From CAIXZV01 sp963697365 (GTDB lineage Bacteria; Chloroflexota; Limnocylindria; Limnocylindrales; CSP1-4): a stretch of 64,000 bases of DNA. The position numbers and the translations under genes are program-made. Position 1 is the stretch's first letter, and the number at the start of each line of letters is the position of its first letter. Below the pieces are notes generated by a model. The model ran no database searches. It was not told the origin of the DNA and was given only the letters and a program-made list of their open reading frames with translations. This document shows positions 37,599 to 46,778 of this stretch, in pieces. Location of the stretch: the NCBI GenBank assembly GCA_963697365.1, contig CAVONT010000006.1:1-64000 (forward strand), read 5' to 3'.

Positions 37599-37617
37599 GT
37601 GACAGCCAACCTGTCAC
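37599..37617. other. Short perfect hairpin after the S51 peptidase gene
   Basis: gtgacag (37599-37605) and ctgtcac (37611-37617) flank the 5-nt loop ccaac, 41 bp after the peptidase stop. No T-run follows. It may be a weak terminator or an operator; the 295-bp spacer around it holds no gene I can support. Confidence 0.35.
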
Positions 37618-37853
37618 AATGGGGATCGAGACTCGGCACTGCGAGACGGGAGCGATGGGGGCGCCCGGTTCGTGTCCGGGTCCTGCGGGTGACCGGCCGA
37701 CGCCATCCCGATCCGGCGCCTCCCCACGGGCGCCCGGCGGGCCGGCCAGGGTGCGGCTGCTCGTGGGACCCGGTCGTCGTCGTGCCGGAACGGCAGACCC
37801 GGCGCCGGACGATGGCAGCGCCGGGCGAGAGAGACAGGGAGGCTGCGCACCAG

Positions 37854-39014
37854 ATGCTCCGGATCCTGCACCTGGCCGACGCCCGGCTTGGGGCGCGCCA
37901 CCCCGATCTCGGTGATGCGGCCTCCGCCCATCGCGAGCGCCAGTTCGCCGCCCTTGCAGCCGCCGTGGACCTGGCCATCGCAGAGAAGGTGGAGCTGGTC
38001 CTGGTGGCGGGTGACCTTTTCGCCACGGGCATGGCGTCGCGGCGCACGGTGGAGCGTGCCGCCGCGGAGATCGGCCGGCTCGCTGCCGCGCGGATCCGCA
38101 CGGTCATCCTCCCGGGCCACCATGATCCCGATGACCGCGCGTCCGTCTATCACGCCTACGACCTGCCAGCGCTGGCCGGCGCACGCGATGGGGACGACCT
38201 CGTCTGCGTGCTGACGAGGCGCAGCCCCGTGGTCCACGTGGCGGCCCTTGACCTCGTCATCGGGGGGCTCGTTCCGGCCGGTGGCACCGACACGCCGGAT
38301 CTCTCGACCTTGACCTCGTCCCTCACGACCGCACCCGCTGCGACCTGGCGCATCGGCCTTGCCCACGCCGCTCCGGAGGTTGCCGGGGGTGGGCTGGCGA
38401 TGGGCGCCATTGCCGCGACCGGCCTGGACTACCTCGCGCTGGGCGATGCCGCTGTCCCGGCGACCGGCCGCGAGGGGGCTGTGACCTGGGGTGTCCCCGG
38501 CCCGCCGGAGCAGGTCGTCATCGAGCGGCCGGAGCCGGGTGGCGTGCTCCTGGTGACCTGTCAGCTGAAGGCGGGCGCGAGAGCCGTCACCGTCGATGGC
38601 CGGACGACCGGGCGCGCCACACATCGCGACGAGACCGTGGACGTCGCCGCGCTCGAGAGCCAGGAGGCGCTGGTGGAGCAGATGCGGCAGTCCGCCGACC
38701 CCGACCAGGTGCTCGACCTGCACCTGACCGGTGGCCTCCTCGACAGCCTCGATCTCGAGCCCACCGAGCTGGAGGACCTGCTGCGGACCGACTTCCTGCG
38801 GGTCCGCGTGCACGACGCATCACAGTCCGTGCTGACAACGGGCGCCCTCCCTCCGGGCGACACCGTCGGGGGAGCCTTCATCCGCAACGTGGAGGGACGC
38901 ATCGCCGACCTCGAGGCCACCAGTGACCCGGACGCCGACGCCGAGGCGGCGGAGCTGCGGGGGGTGCTCCGCCTTGGCCGCCGCCTGCTGGCAGGCGAGG
39001 AGGTCCGGGCATGA
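37854..39014 (+). CDS. SbcD/Mre11-like metallophosphoesterase with degenerate active site
   Basis: A 386-residue calcineurin-like protein of the SbcD/YhaO type, paired by 4-bp overlap with a Rad50/YhaN-like ATPase. Fold blocks are clear: LRILHLADARLGA, VDLAIAEKVELVLVAGDLF, TVILPGHHDPDDR, and LDYLALGDA. Motif I, normally D-x-H, reads D-A-R. Motif III, normally G-(N/T)-H-D, reads G-H-H-D. The final G-H-x-H reads G-D-A-A. Several metal ligands are therefore missing, so it may be an inactive or altered nuclease. AGGGAGG at 37836-37842 supports ATG 37854. Confidence 0.8.
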   Translation: MLRILHLADARLGARHPDLGDAASAHRERQFAALAAAVDLAIAEKVELVLVAGDLFATGMASRRTVERAAAEIGRLAAARIRTVILPGHHDPDDRASVYHAYDLPALAGARDGDDLVCVLTRRSPVVHVAALDLVIGGLVPAGGTDTPDLSTLTSSLTTAPAATWRIGLAHAAPEVAGGGLAMGAIAATGLDYLALGDAAVPATGREGAVTWGVPGPPEQVVIERPEPGGVLLVTCQLKAGARAVTVDGRTTGRATHRDETVDVAALESQEALVEQMRQSADPDQVLDLHLTGGLLDSLDLEPTELEDLLRTDFLRVRVHDASQSVLTTGALPPGDTVGGAFIRNVEGRIADLEATSDPDADAEAAELRGVLRLGRRLLAGEEVRA

Positions 39015-41170
39015 GGATCTCGAGCGTCTCCCTGCACAACGTCGGGCGCTTCAGCGAGTCGACCATCGACCTAGCCCCCGGGCTCACCATCGTCAGGGGT
39101 CCGAACGAGGCCGGGAAGTCGACGCTCCAACGGGCGATCGAGGCCGCCTTGACAGGCGATGCCGGTGCCCCCGATCTGCGCTCCTGGGACGCGGCGGCAG
39201 GCTCCCGGGCCACCGTCGAGCTCGCGTTCGCATGGGAGGACGAGGAGCGGGTGGCCCACACGGGCACCGTTGCCCGCGAGCTCGGCGGCGCCTCGCGGCT
39301 CGTCCTCGACGGCGGGCTCGTGGATGGCGAGGCCCGGATCGCCGGCGAGCTCGCGAGGATCAGCGGCATCCCGTCCGCGTCATTCCTGCGCTCCACGGCC
39401 TCCGTGCGCCACCATGAGCTGGACGACCTCGCGACGGACGACGCGACGTTCGGGGAGCGCCTGCGCGAGTCCATCAGCGGGTCGGACCGCGACTCGCGAT
39501 CCGCACGACGCCGGCTTGCCGCCGCGCTTGCGGGCCTGCAGGCCAACGGCACCAGCCCCGGCCGCCTGAAGGTCGCCGAGACTGCCGTGGCCGATGCGGC
39601 CGCGCGGCTCGCGCACGCCGAGGACGGACTTGTCCGCCTGGCCCGCGACCGAGAGGTGCACCTCGCCGCACGCGAGCGACGCGCCGAAGCCGAGACGTCC
39701 CTGGCGGATCGCAAGGCGATGCTCGTGAAGGCGCGCCGCGCCGAGGAGCTCATCAGGCAGCGGGACGCCTCACAGGAGCGGTACGAGCGCTACAAGGAGG
39801 CAGTGGTCCTGCGCGACGAGGTCACCGACCTCGACGGCCGTCACCCGTCGGCCACGCCGCTGCCCGTGCTTCGGACCGGGGTTGAGCGCCTTCGCACGCT
39901 CGATGGACGGATCGCCTCGCTCGAGGAGGAGCTGGCGGGTGAGGTCCACGTCGAGTTCGACGTCGAGCCGGAGGTCGTGTGGCGGCCGATGTCGCGGCTC
40001 GCACTGGTCCTCGTCGTCATCGGCGTGGCCATCGCCATCGCCGGCTTCGTGCTGGAGCAGATCGGCGTGGCGGGCTTGTGGCCCATCGTCCCGATCATCG
40101 GTGCGCTCGTGGCCGGCGCAGGTGTCGTGGTTGCCGCCGTGGGCCTGTCCCGGCGCCGCAAGAACCGGCTGGATCGCCAGCTGCGCGACGTCGAGATCGA
40201 CCGGCGCCTGCGCGGTCGCTCCGACATGGAGGCAGAGCTCAAGCGCTCCCAGGCGGACCGCGAGACGGTCCTTGGCGAGCTCGGCTTCCCGGACTCCGCC
40301 ACCGCGGAGGCGGATCTCGCGGCCGAGGAGGCCCACGTGGCCGAGATCGAGACGCGCCGCGCCCGTCTGCTCGTGCTCGTCGCCGATGAGCCGCGGGCGG
40401 GGCTGGACCTCAAGCGTGACACGGCCGCACGCGAGATCGAGCAGCAGACCGCCGACCTCGACGCCCTCGGGCCCATCGCGAAGGAGCCCAACGCCCGGCA
40501 GCGCCTCGAGGTCGAGGTCACGGACGCGGAGGGCACCCTGGACCGGGCACGGAACGAGGAGGCCGACGCCCGTGCGCGCGTCGAGCAGAGCCCGGCCGAT
40601 GCCGAGGAGGTCGCGGGGCTCGCGGAGCGACACGCGTCCTGGGCCGCGCAGCTCGCCGTCCTGCACCGGCGCGAGCGCCTGTGGAGCCGGACCCTCGCCG
40701 AGCTCGATGCGGCGGAACAGGCCACGGTGCAGCGGGCGACCCGGTTCCTGGAGCGCAGGATGGCGGGCGACGTCACCCGGATCACCGGCGGCCGCTACCG
40801 GCGTGTCCGGATCTCGGACGAGGATCTCTCGGTGCAGGTGTTCGCGCCGGAGCGCGGCGACTGGGTTCCCGTCAGCCACCTCTCGCGGGGCACACTCGAT
40901 GCAACGTACCTTGCCGCCCGGATCGCCCTCGTTCGCTTTGCGACCGGTGGCCGGCGCCCGCCGCTGCTGCTGGACGACCCGTTCGTCACGCTGGATGCGG
41001 ACCGCGCCGCCGGCGCGCTCGAGGTCGTGAGGAACCTCGCGGCCGATCAACAGGTGGTGTACCTCACGACGTCGGACCGGTACGACGCCCTCGCGGATGC
41101 CGTCGTCGTGCTGGACGGGCCGACCGCGGCCGACACCGGGGACGAGGGAGGGGAGTCCGCCCCTGGGTGA
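39011..41170 (+). CDS. Rad50/YhaN-like AAA ATPase with central transmembrane hairpin
   Basis: A 719-residue ABC-ATPase-like protein. Walker A GPNEAGKST near residue 31; long coiled coils (about 150-300 and 400-560); signature-like SHLSRGTLDATYLA, Walker B LLLDDPFVTLD, and an H-loop region replaced by VVYLTTSDRYDA. Between the coils are two membrane helices (about 330-350 and 357-380) instead of a zinc hook, as in YhaN-type proteins. It partners the SbcD-like protein upstream. This would be a membrane-tethered DNA-end or stress sensor rather than classical SbcC. Confidence 0.82.
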   Translation: MRISSVSLHNVGRFSESTIDLAPGLTIVRGPNEAGKSTLQRAIEAALTGDAGAPDLRSWDAAAGSRATVELAFAWEDEERVAHTGTVARELGGASRLVLDGGLVDGEARIAGELARISGIPSASFLRSTASVRHHELDDLATDDATFGERLRESISGSDRDSRSARRRLAAALAGLQANGTSPGRLKVAETAVADAAARLAHAEDGLVRLARDREVHLAARERRAEAETSLADRKAMLVKARRAEELIRQRDASQERYERYKEAVVLRDEVTDLDGRHPSATPLPVLRTGVERLRTLDGRIASLEEELAGEVHVEFDVEPEVVWRPMSRLALVLVVIGVAIAIAGFVLEQIGVAGLWPIVPIIGALVAGAGVVVAAVGLSRRRKNRLDRQLRDVEIDRRLRGRSDMEAELKRSQADRETVLGELGFPDSATAEADLAAEEAHVAEIETRRARLLVLVADEPRAGLDLKRDTAAREIEQQTADLDALGPIAKEPNARQRLEVEVTDAEGTLDRARNEEADARARVEQSPADAEEVAGLAERHASWAAQLAVLHRRERLWSRTLAELDAAEQATVQRATRFLERRMAGDVTRITGGRYRRVRISDEDLSVQVFAPERGDWVPVSHLSRGTLDATYLAARIALVRFATGGRRPPLLLDDPFVTLDADRAAGALEVVRNLAADQQVVYLTTSDRYDALADAVVVLDGPTAADTGDEGGESAPG

Positions 41171-42029
41171 GCTCGGGCCGGGCCTGGCGGTCGTCCTGTT
41201 CGGGCTGCTCGCGGCGGTCACGTGGGGTACCGGGGACTTCGGCGGCGGGCTCCTTTCACGCCGGGCACCGCTGCTCGCGGTCGTCTGGATCACCCAGGCG
41301 GTGGGCATCTTCGGGGCCCTCGTCATCGCGCTCATCCTGCGCGAGCCGTTCCCGCCGCTCGCCGACATCGCGTTCGCTGCGGGCGCAGGCATCTTCGGCA
41401 TGGCCGGCATCGCGTTCCTGTACCGGGGCCTCGCCGTCGGGCGCATGGGCGTGGTCGCCCCGACGACGGGCGTCGTGGGGGCCGCCATCCCGGTCGTGGT
41501 CGGCTTCGCGATCGAGGGTATCCCACCGCCCGTCGTGATCGTGGGCATCGTGCTCGCGATGCTTGCCGTGGTGCTCGTGACGCGCGCGCCCGGGGTGCAG
41601 GCGGACCATCCGTCGGGGGTGCAGTGGGCGCTGGCTGCCGGGCTCGCCATCGGCGCGTTCAACCTGTGCATCGCGGGCCTGTCGGGCGAGGTCGCCTTCG
41701 GGTCGCTGGTGGTCATGCGGCTCACGCAGGCGGTCCTCTGGCCGATCGTGATCGTGCTGTGGCGCCAGCCCTGGCGGCTGCCGGCGGGCGTGTTCAAGTG
41801 GCTCATCCTGATCGGCCTGCTCGACATGGCCGGCAACGCGTTCTTCATCCTCGCGACGCAGACGGGGATGCTGGCGATCGCCGCCGTCCTGGTATCGCTG
41901 TACCCGGTGACGACGGTCCTGCTCGCGATCGTCGTCCTGCATGAGCGCCTATCGCGCACCCAGGTGGTAGGGATCGTGCTGACGGCGGTCGCGATCACCC
42001 TGATCGCGGGCGGCTCGGCCGCTTCCTGA
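41097..42029 (+). CDS. EamA/DMT-family transporter
   Basis: About 290-310 residues with ten membrane helices in two five-helix EamA halves (AVVLFGLLAAVTWGTGDFGG, GVVAPTTGVVGAAIPVVVGF, AGLAIGAFNLCIAGL, AIAAVLVSLYPVTTVLLAIVVLHE). Members export or import small metabolites. The listed ATG overlaps the YhaN gene by 74 bp and gives a Pro-rich N-terminus; a start at CTG 41163, behind GGAGGGGA, would remove it. No frameshift is seen. Confidence 0.8.
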   Translation: MPSSCWTGRPRPTPGTREGSPPLGELGPGLAVVLFGLLAAVTWGTGDFGGGLLSRRAPLLAVVWITQAVGIFGALVIALILREPFPPLADIAFAAGAGIFGMAGIAFLYRGLAVGRMGVVAPTTGVVGAAIPVVVGFAIEGIPPPVVIVGIVLAMLAVVLVTRAPGVQADHPSGVQWALAAGLAIGAFNLCIAGLSGEVAFGSLVVMRLTQAVLWPIVIVLWRQPWRLPAGVFKWLILIGLLDMAGNAFFILATQTGMLAIAAVLVSLYPVTTVLLAIVVLHERLSRTQVVGIVLTAVAITLIAGGSAAS

Positions 42030-42096
42030 GACCCGATGCCCGCAGTGCGCCGCGGGCGTCGTGCGGAGGCATCGTGCGGCTAGGTAGCATGGCGCC

Positions 42097-42555
42097 ATGA
42101 GGATCTCCGCCAAGGTCGACTACGCCGTGCGGGCGATGTGCGAGCTCGCCGCGTACGAGGGCGAGGCGCCGCTCAAGGCCGAGCAGATCGCATCCGCGCA
42201 GGAGATCCCGCTGTCCTACCTCGAGAACATCCTGGTGGACCTGCGACGGGCGGGGTTCGTGCGCTCGCTGCGCGGCCAGGTGGGCGGCTACCGCATGGCC
42301 AGGCCGGCCGCCGACATCACCATCGCCGACGTGATCCGGGCGGTGGAAGGGCCCCTTGCCGATGTGCGCGGGATGCGCCCGGAGGGCCTCGTCTTCAAGG
42401 GCACGGCCACGAACCTGCGCGACGTCTGGCTGGCGACACGGGTCAGCCTGCGGCGGGTGCTCGAGCGGGTGTCCATCGCCGACGTGGTGCACGGGACGAT
42501 CGACCGGGAGGTGTCCGCGCTCCTCGAGGACCCGGAGGCGCTCGTCCCGCACTGA
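42097..42555 (+). CDS. Rrf2-family transcriptional regulator
   Basis: A 152-residue Rrf2 protein: MRISAKVDYAVRAMCELA, the HTH IASAQEIPLSYLENILVDLRRAGFVRSLRG and the wing VGGYRMARPAADITIADVIRAVEGPL. Only one cysteine, in the first helix; the three cluster cysteines of IscR/NsrR are absent, so it resembles CymR-like sulfur regulators. It faces the convergent sulfonate/taurine-type ABC genes, for which it is a plausible controller. Confidence 0.88.
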   Translation: MRISAKVDYAVRAMCELAAYEGEAPLKAEQIASAQEIPLSYLENILVDLRRAGFVRSLRGQVGGYRMARPAADITIADVIRAVEGPLADVRGMRPEGLVFKGTATNLRDVWLATRVSLRRVLERVSIADVVHGTIDREVSALLEDPEALVPH

Positions 42556-42736
42556 CCGGCGAGGGCCGTCCCGCAAGCCCACGGTGCCTGATGCGTCAGT
42601 GACTCGGATGTCCATCGCGTGAGCGTGGCCGCGCTGCGAAACCCGAGTTCCGGCGCTCCGTCGTGCGCGATCAGGACGGAAGTGATGCGCTGCCGACTCA
42701 CGCCGCCGGCAGCGGGTTCGCCCGATTCCTCGCGGG

Positions 42737-42777
42737 CCCTCAGAACGGGCCTCAGAACGGGCCCTCAGAACGGGCCC
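42737..42777. repeat. Short tandem repeat, three copies of ctcagaacgggcc
   Basis: Three near-identical 13-14 bp units occupy 42737-42777, overlapping the 3' end of the ABC permease gene, where they encode its final residues. It resembles the other GC-rich microsatellites in this window. Confidence 0.7.
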
Positions 42778-43686
42778 TGCACCACCTTGACCCGCACCGC
42801 CTCGACGGGCAGGAGCCCCCGCTTGGCGCGGATCCGCCGTTCCAGCTGCCCGAACACCAGCCCGTCCAGCAGGATGCCGATGATCAGGATCACGATCATC
42901 ACCGCCAGCAGGCCCGGCGGCGTCGGACAGCTCGCGGTTCGACCTGCAGCAGCTGGCCCGAGCGACGCCTGGTAGGCGATCACCACGATCAGCTCGCCGG
43001 CCATCAGGCGAGCGCCAGGCGAAGGCCCAGCCACCCTTGAGGCCGGCCACGAACGACGGCATCGCCGCCGGGATGATCACGTGCCGGTAGGCGTCGAGGC
43101 CACGCGCACCCATGACGCGCCCGGCCCGCGTGAGCACGGGCGGGATGTGGTCGATGCCGTGGATGAGGCCGTTCGCGATCGACGGCGCCGCGCCGAGGAT
43201 GACCACGAACGTGATCGCCTCCTCGGACAGCTTGAACAGCAGGATGGCGAGCGGGAACCAGGCGATCGACGGCATGGTCTGCAGGCCGGTGATCAGCGAT
43301 CCGATCGCCGCCCGGAGGATCGCGAAGCGGCTGACGAGCGCCCCCACCCCGACGCCGATGACGACGGCCAGGCCGAAACCCCAGAGCCCGCGGCGCAGGG
43401 TGATCCCGATCGCCTGCCAGAGCGTGACGGTCTGGAGCTCCGCCCACAGGCGGGCGAGCACGTCGCCCGGTCCCGGCAGGACGTACTGGGGCCGCCAGCC
43501 GGTCATGACGACGGCCTGCCAGAGCAGCAGCACGATGCCGACGGCCAGCACCTTCGGCCACGTGCCTGCCCACGTTCGACGGGCCCAGGACGCCCGGGCG
43601 CCGACGGGGGCCTCGAGCGCGTCGAGGCCGGCAACCTGGGCCTCGGCCTCGGTGGTGCGCCGGAGACGACGGACATCAGCGGCCAT
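42765..43686 (-). CDS. ABC transporter permease, SsuC/TauC type, frameshifted
   Basis: Inner-membrane permease of a sulfonate/taurine/nitrate-type importer, about 305 residues. N-terminal helix LAVGIVLLLWQAVVMTGW, the YVLPGPGDVLARLW block, and the EAA-like loop RVMGARGLDAYRHVIIPAAMPSFVAGLKGGWAFAWRS all match the family. The last two helices (LLAVMIVILIIGILLDGLVF) are in other frames, with shifts near 43015, 42950 and 42930. ATG 43686 overlaps the upstream ATPase stop at 43676. Confidence 0.85.
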
Positions 43687-44490
43687 GGCGGGCAACCTCC
43701 TCGCGCAGGCGGGCGGTCACGAGCGCGGCGAGCGCGGCGACATCGGGATCCTCGATGCGGCGGGGCCGCGGGATGTCCACGCGCGAACTCCTCGGCGACA
43801 CGCCCGGGCCGGCTGGTGAGCAGCACGATCCGGTCGCCGAGGCGGGCGGCCTCGCGGACGTTGTGCGTGACGAACAGGATCGTGCGGCCCGTCTGGCCCC
43901 AGATCCGCTCCACCTCGTCGTGGAGCGTGTCGCGGGTCATCGCGTCGAGCGCACCGAACGGCTCGTCCATGAGCAGGACCTCGGAGTCCTGGGCGAGGGC
44001 CCGGGCGAGGGCAGCGCGCTGGCGCATGCCGCCCGAGAGCTCGTGGGGCTGGCGTTTCGCGAAGGCCGTGAGCTGGACCATGTCGAGGAGCTCGGCCACC
44101 CGCTCCTGGCGCTCGCCCCGCGCGACCTTGCGCAGCTTGAGCGGCAGCTCCACGTTGCGCTCCACGGACAGCCACGGGAAGAGCGCCGCCTCCTGGAACA
44201 TGAACGACGGGCTGGCCGGAGCGGTGCACGGATCCGCGCGTGGGCGTGTCGAGCCCGGCGACGAGGTTGAGCAGCGTGGACTTGCCGCAGCCGGATGCGC
44301 CCAGGATCGACACGAACTCGCCCTGGCGGACGGTCAGCGAGATGTCCTCGAGCGCGGTCACGGTGCCGCCACCCGTTGCGAAGACCTTGGTGACGTCGTC
44401 GATCAGGACGGTGATGCGCCCCGGGGCTCCGTCCGGCTCCCCGGGGGTGCCGACCAGCTCACGCTCCGGCTCGAGGCGCCGCCAGGAGCC
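43676..44490 (-). CDS. ABC transporter ATPase, SsuB/TauB type, frameshifted
   Basis: ATP-binding subunit for the same importer. Walker A LGASGCGKST, signature LSGGMRQRAALARAL, Walker B LLMDEPFGALD, H-loop FVTHN. Shifts lie near 44220 and 43785. The open frame starts directly after the stop of the binding-protein gene (44491). No ATG precedes the conserved IDDVTKVFATGGGTVTALEDI, so start is uncertain; GTG 44361 would delete the first strand, and an upstream CTG near 44457 is possible. Confidence 0.82.
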
Positions 44491-45602
44491 TCACAGCCCG
44501 CGCACCTCCGGGCGGTCGAGCGCGCGCAGGATGCTGTTCAGGTACCCGAGGTCGTAGAGGCCGGACAGGTCGCCCGGGTCCTTGAGCAGCCCCTCGGCGA
44601 TCGCGTCGTCCGCCGACTTCTTGAGCGACGACGCGATCGGGTCCACCGTGAACACCAGGTTCTTCCAGGCCGTCGTGAGCAGGTCGTCGCGAGAGCTTCT
44701 TGGTCGTGTACTTCTCGATCTCGGCGTTGACGATCTGCTGCGCCTCGGCCGGGTTCTCGTTGACGAAGTCCACGGCCTGGACGGTGGCGAGCAGGATCCG
44801 CTTGACGACCTCCGGGTTCTGGTCCAGGAACTTCTTGGCGACCATCAGGTGCGTGGTCACGTACGTGCCGTCAGGCCAGAGGTCGCGCTCGTCGACGAGG
44901 ACCTTGGCGCCGCCCTCCTTGATCAGGCGGGTGGCCCACGGCTCCGGCACCCAGGCGCCGTCGATGGTGCCGGCGATGAAGGTCTCCAGGGTCTGGGCGT
45001 TCTCCTGCGGGATGATCGACACGTCGCCGCCGCCCGCGGTGTCTGCCGTCAGAGCCCTGGCTCTTCAGCCAGGCGCGCAGGGCGACGTCCTGCGTGTTGC
45101 CGAGCGACGGCGACGCGATCTTCCTGCCCTTGAGGTCGGCGGCGCTGGTGATCTCGGGCCGGACGACGAGGAAGGCGCCGCCGGACGTGGAGCCGGAGAT
45201 CACGCGGACGGCCTCGCCCTCGGACTTGGCGAAGGCGTTGATGGCCGGGTTGGGACCGATGAAGGTGATGTCGATGGCGTCGCTGAACATGCGCCTCGAC
45301 GGCCGTCGTGCCCGAGTTGAACGGCTGACCTGGATGTCGGCCTTGGGCAGGAGGCTTCGAGAGCTGGCCGTCGTCCGCGAGGGCGACGAGCCCCGGGGCG
45401 TGGGTGATGTTCGGGAAGACGCCGAAGCGGACGGTCGCCGACCTCGTCGAGGGGACCGGGAACGACGTCCTCCAGCGACCGGGCTGGAGGTCGAAGCCCC
45501 GGCGGCAGCCGTGGGTGCCGTCGCGGAGCCGCCGCACGCAGCGACGGCGATCGCGATGGTGAGGATGGCTGCGGGAAGGAGGCTGTCGGTCGGGTGCGTC
45601 AT
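44491..45602 (-). CDS. ABC substrate-binding lipoprotein (SsuA/TauA/NrtA-like), multiple frameshifts
   Basis: Lipoprotein signal AILTIAIAVAACGG, then the type II periplasmic-binding fold: VRFGVFPNITHAPGLVAL, ITFIGPNPAINAFAKSEG, LKGRKIASPSLGNTQDVALRAWL, TIDGAWVPEPWATRLI and QNPEVVKRILLATVQAVDFV. This pattern is typical of alkanesulfonate, taurine or nitrate binding proteins. At least five single-base shifts interrupt it (about 45470, 45345, 45300, 45050 and 44695). First gene of the operon; the AT-rich block upstream is its likely control region. Confidence 0.82.
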
Positions 45603-45630
45603 GGCCTCGTTCGGAAGGGACGCAGCGGGA

Positions 45631-45668
45631 TTGTGTTGTTTACCGACTTTGTAGGCCGATAAAGTGAA
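45631..45668. promoter_or_regulatory. AT-rich promoter/operator block upstream of the ABC importer
   Basis: The stretch ttgtgttgtttaccgacttt and what follows up to 45668 is far more AT-rich than its surroundings. It contains the inverted repeat acttt (45646-45650) / aaagt (45661-45665) with a 10-nt interior. It lies 30-65 bp before the binding-protein gene, where an Rrf2-family site would be expected. Confidence 0.4.
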
Positions 45669-45780
45669 CTTAGCACGCCAGGATCGGATGTGCAAGCGCC
45701 GCGATCGGTCTGTCCGGCCTGTACGCTTCGGACGCCACGCACACGGGTGCACCCGCCATTCCGAGGAGCAGAAGAGCCCG

Positions 45781-46193
45781 ATGACCGAGACGCCCGCCCA
45801 TTCCCTGGAGACCGTCTGGCTGATCCAGGCGACGTACGCACCCGATGCCGCCGAGACACGGACGCCGTTCCGGGCCACCCATCTCGCGCGGATCGCGGAG
45901 CTCCAGGCCGCCGGCGTGGTCGTGGAGGCGGGAGCATTCACCGACGTGTCATCGTCGATGCTGCTCGTCCGCGCGGACTCGGAGCAGGCAGCGCTGGACA
46001 TCGCCCGCCAGGACGTCTACATGCAGAACGGCGTCTGGGTGGAGCTCCGTGCGAAGCCGTTCGGGCGGGTCAGGCTCTGGAGCCGGCAGGCAGGCGGAGC
46101 TCGACGGAGGCTGGCGATCATCCGGCGATGGTCGGCGGATCGTCGGACGCGGGCACTCGGCGCGACCCGCACGCGGAGCGATCCACGCCGTAG
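45781..46193 (+). CDS. YCII-related domain protein, C-terminal end disturbed
   Basis: The first about 100 residues form a YCII (ferredoxin-like) domain: ETVWLIQATYAPDAAETRTPFRATHLARIAELQAAG, VVEAGAFTDVSSSMLLVRADSEQAALDIARQDVYMQNGVWVELRAKPFGRVRL. The family normally ends soon after RPFGRV. Here the frame runs on without a stop into the kinase gene on the other strand, so a frameshift near 46080 is likely; the stop at 46191-46193 in the next frame is used as the limit. YCII proteins include peroxidases and uncharacterised enzymes with a His-Asp pair. Confidence 0.7.
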
Positions 46194-46198
46194 CAGCG

Positions 46199-46686
46199 TC
46201 ACGCGGGGCCGGGCGTCACGGCGGCGAATCGCCACTCCGCTCGAGCCTCGCTCGGCCGCCGAGCGCGAGTCAGCTGCGCATACCCCTCGTCCTCGAGGAC
46301 CCGGGGCGAGCGCCATCTCGAGGGCGGCGAGCTGCCGGCGCACGGCGTCCTCGGGCACGACCCGGTCGCGGGCGGCATTCCGCGCCAGGACGAGCTCCTC
46401 GGCAGGTCCAGCACGATCGCCACCACGGGGACGCCGGCCTCACGCGCCATCCGGACGAGCGGCATCCGGCGTGCCGCTGGAGGCTCGTGGCGTCCACGAC
46501 CGCGGTGCGACCGCTGCGCAGGCGGGCCCGGAGGTCGCGATGCAGCGCGGCGAACGCCGCCCGGGTCGCGCGCTGGTCCGCCGCATCGCCGGCGATCCGC
46601 TCGCGGTAGGCGTCCGACGACAGCACCTCGTCCGGCGCGAACAGCCGGGCCGCCAGCGTGGACTTGCCTGACCCGGCCGCGCCCAC
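46199..46686 (-). CDS. AAA ATP-binding kinase (polynucleotide-kinase/zeta-like P-loop), frameshifted
   Basis: A small P-loop kinase: GAAGSGKSTLAARLF (Walker A), VLSSDAYRERIAGD (substrate Asp), RTAVVDATSLQRHA, and later PVVAIVLDLP and VVPEDAVRRQLAALEMAL. The pattern matches the AAA_33/PNK-like kinases. Frame changes lie near 46460, 46400 and 46310. GTG 46686 lies just before the P-loop; the usual preceding strand (CVLVG) is encoded upstream to about 46710 without an obvious start codon. It is divergent from the photolyase gene. Confidence 0.65.
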
Positions 46687-46778
46687 GAGGACGCACCAGG
46701 CACGGATCGGGCAGGACGAGGGTGACTCATCGGGCGCATCATGGACGTCCGCCGCGGACCCTGCTGCGAAGGAAGGGC

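Noticed and set aside
37599..37617. CRP-type operator at the gtgacag/ctgtcac hairpin
   Set aside because: The stem has a 5-nt loop and does not match TGTGA-N6-TCACA; a simple hairpin is all that can be claimed.
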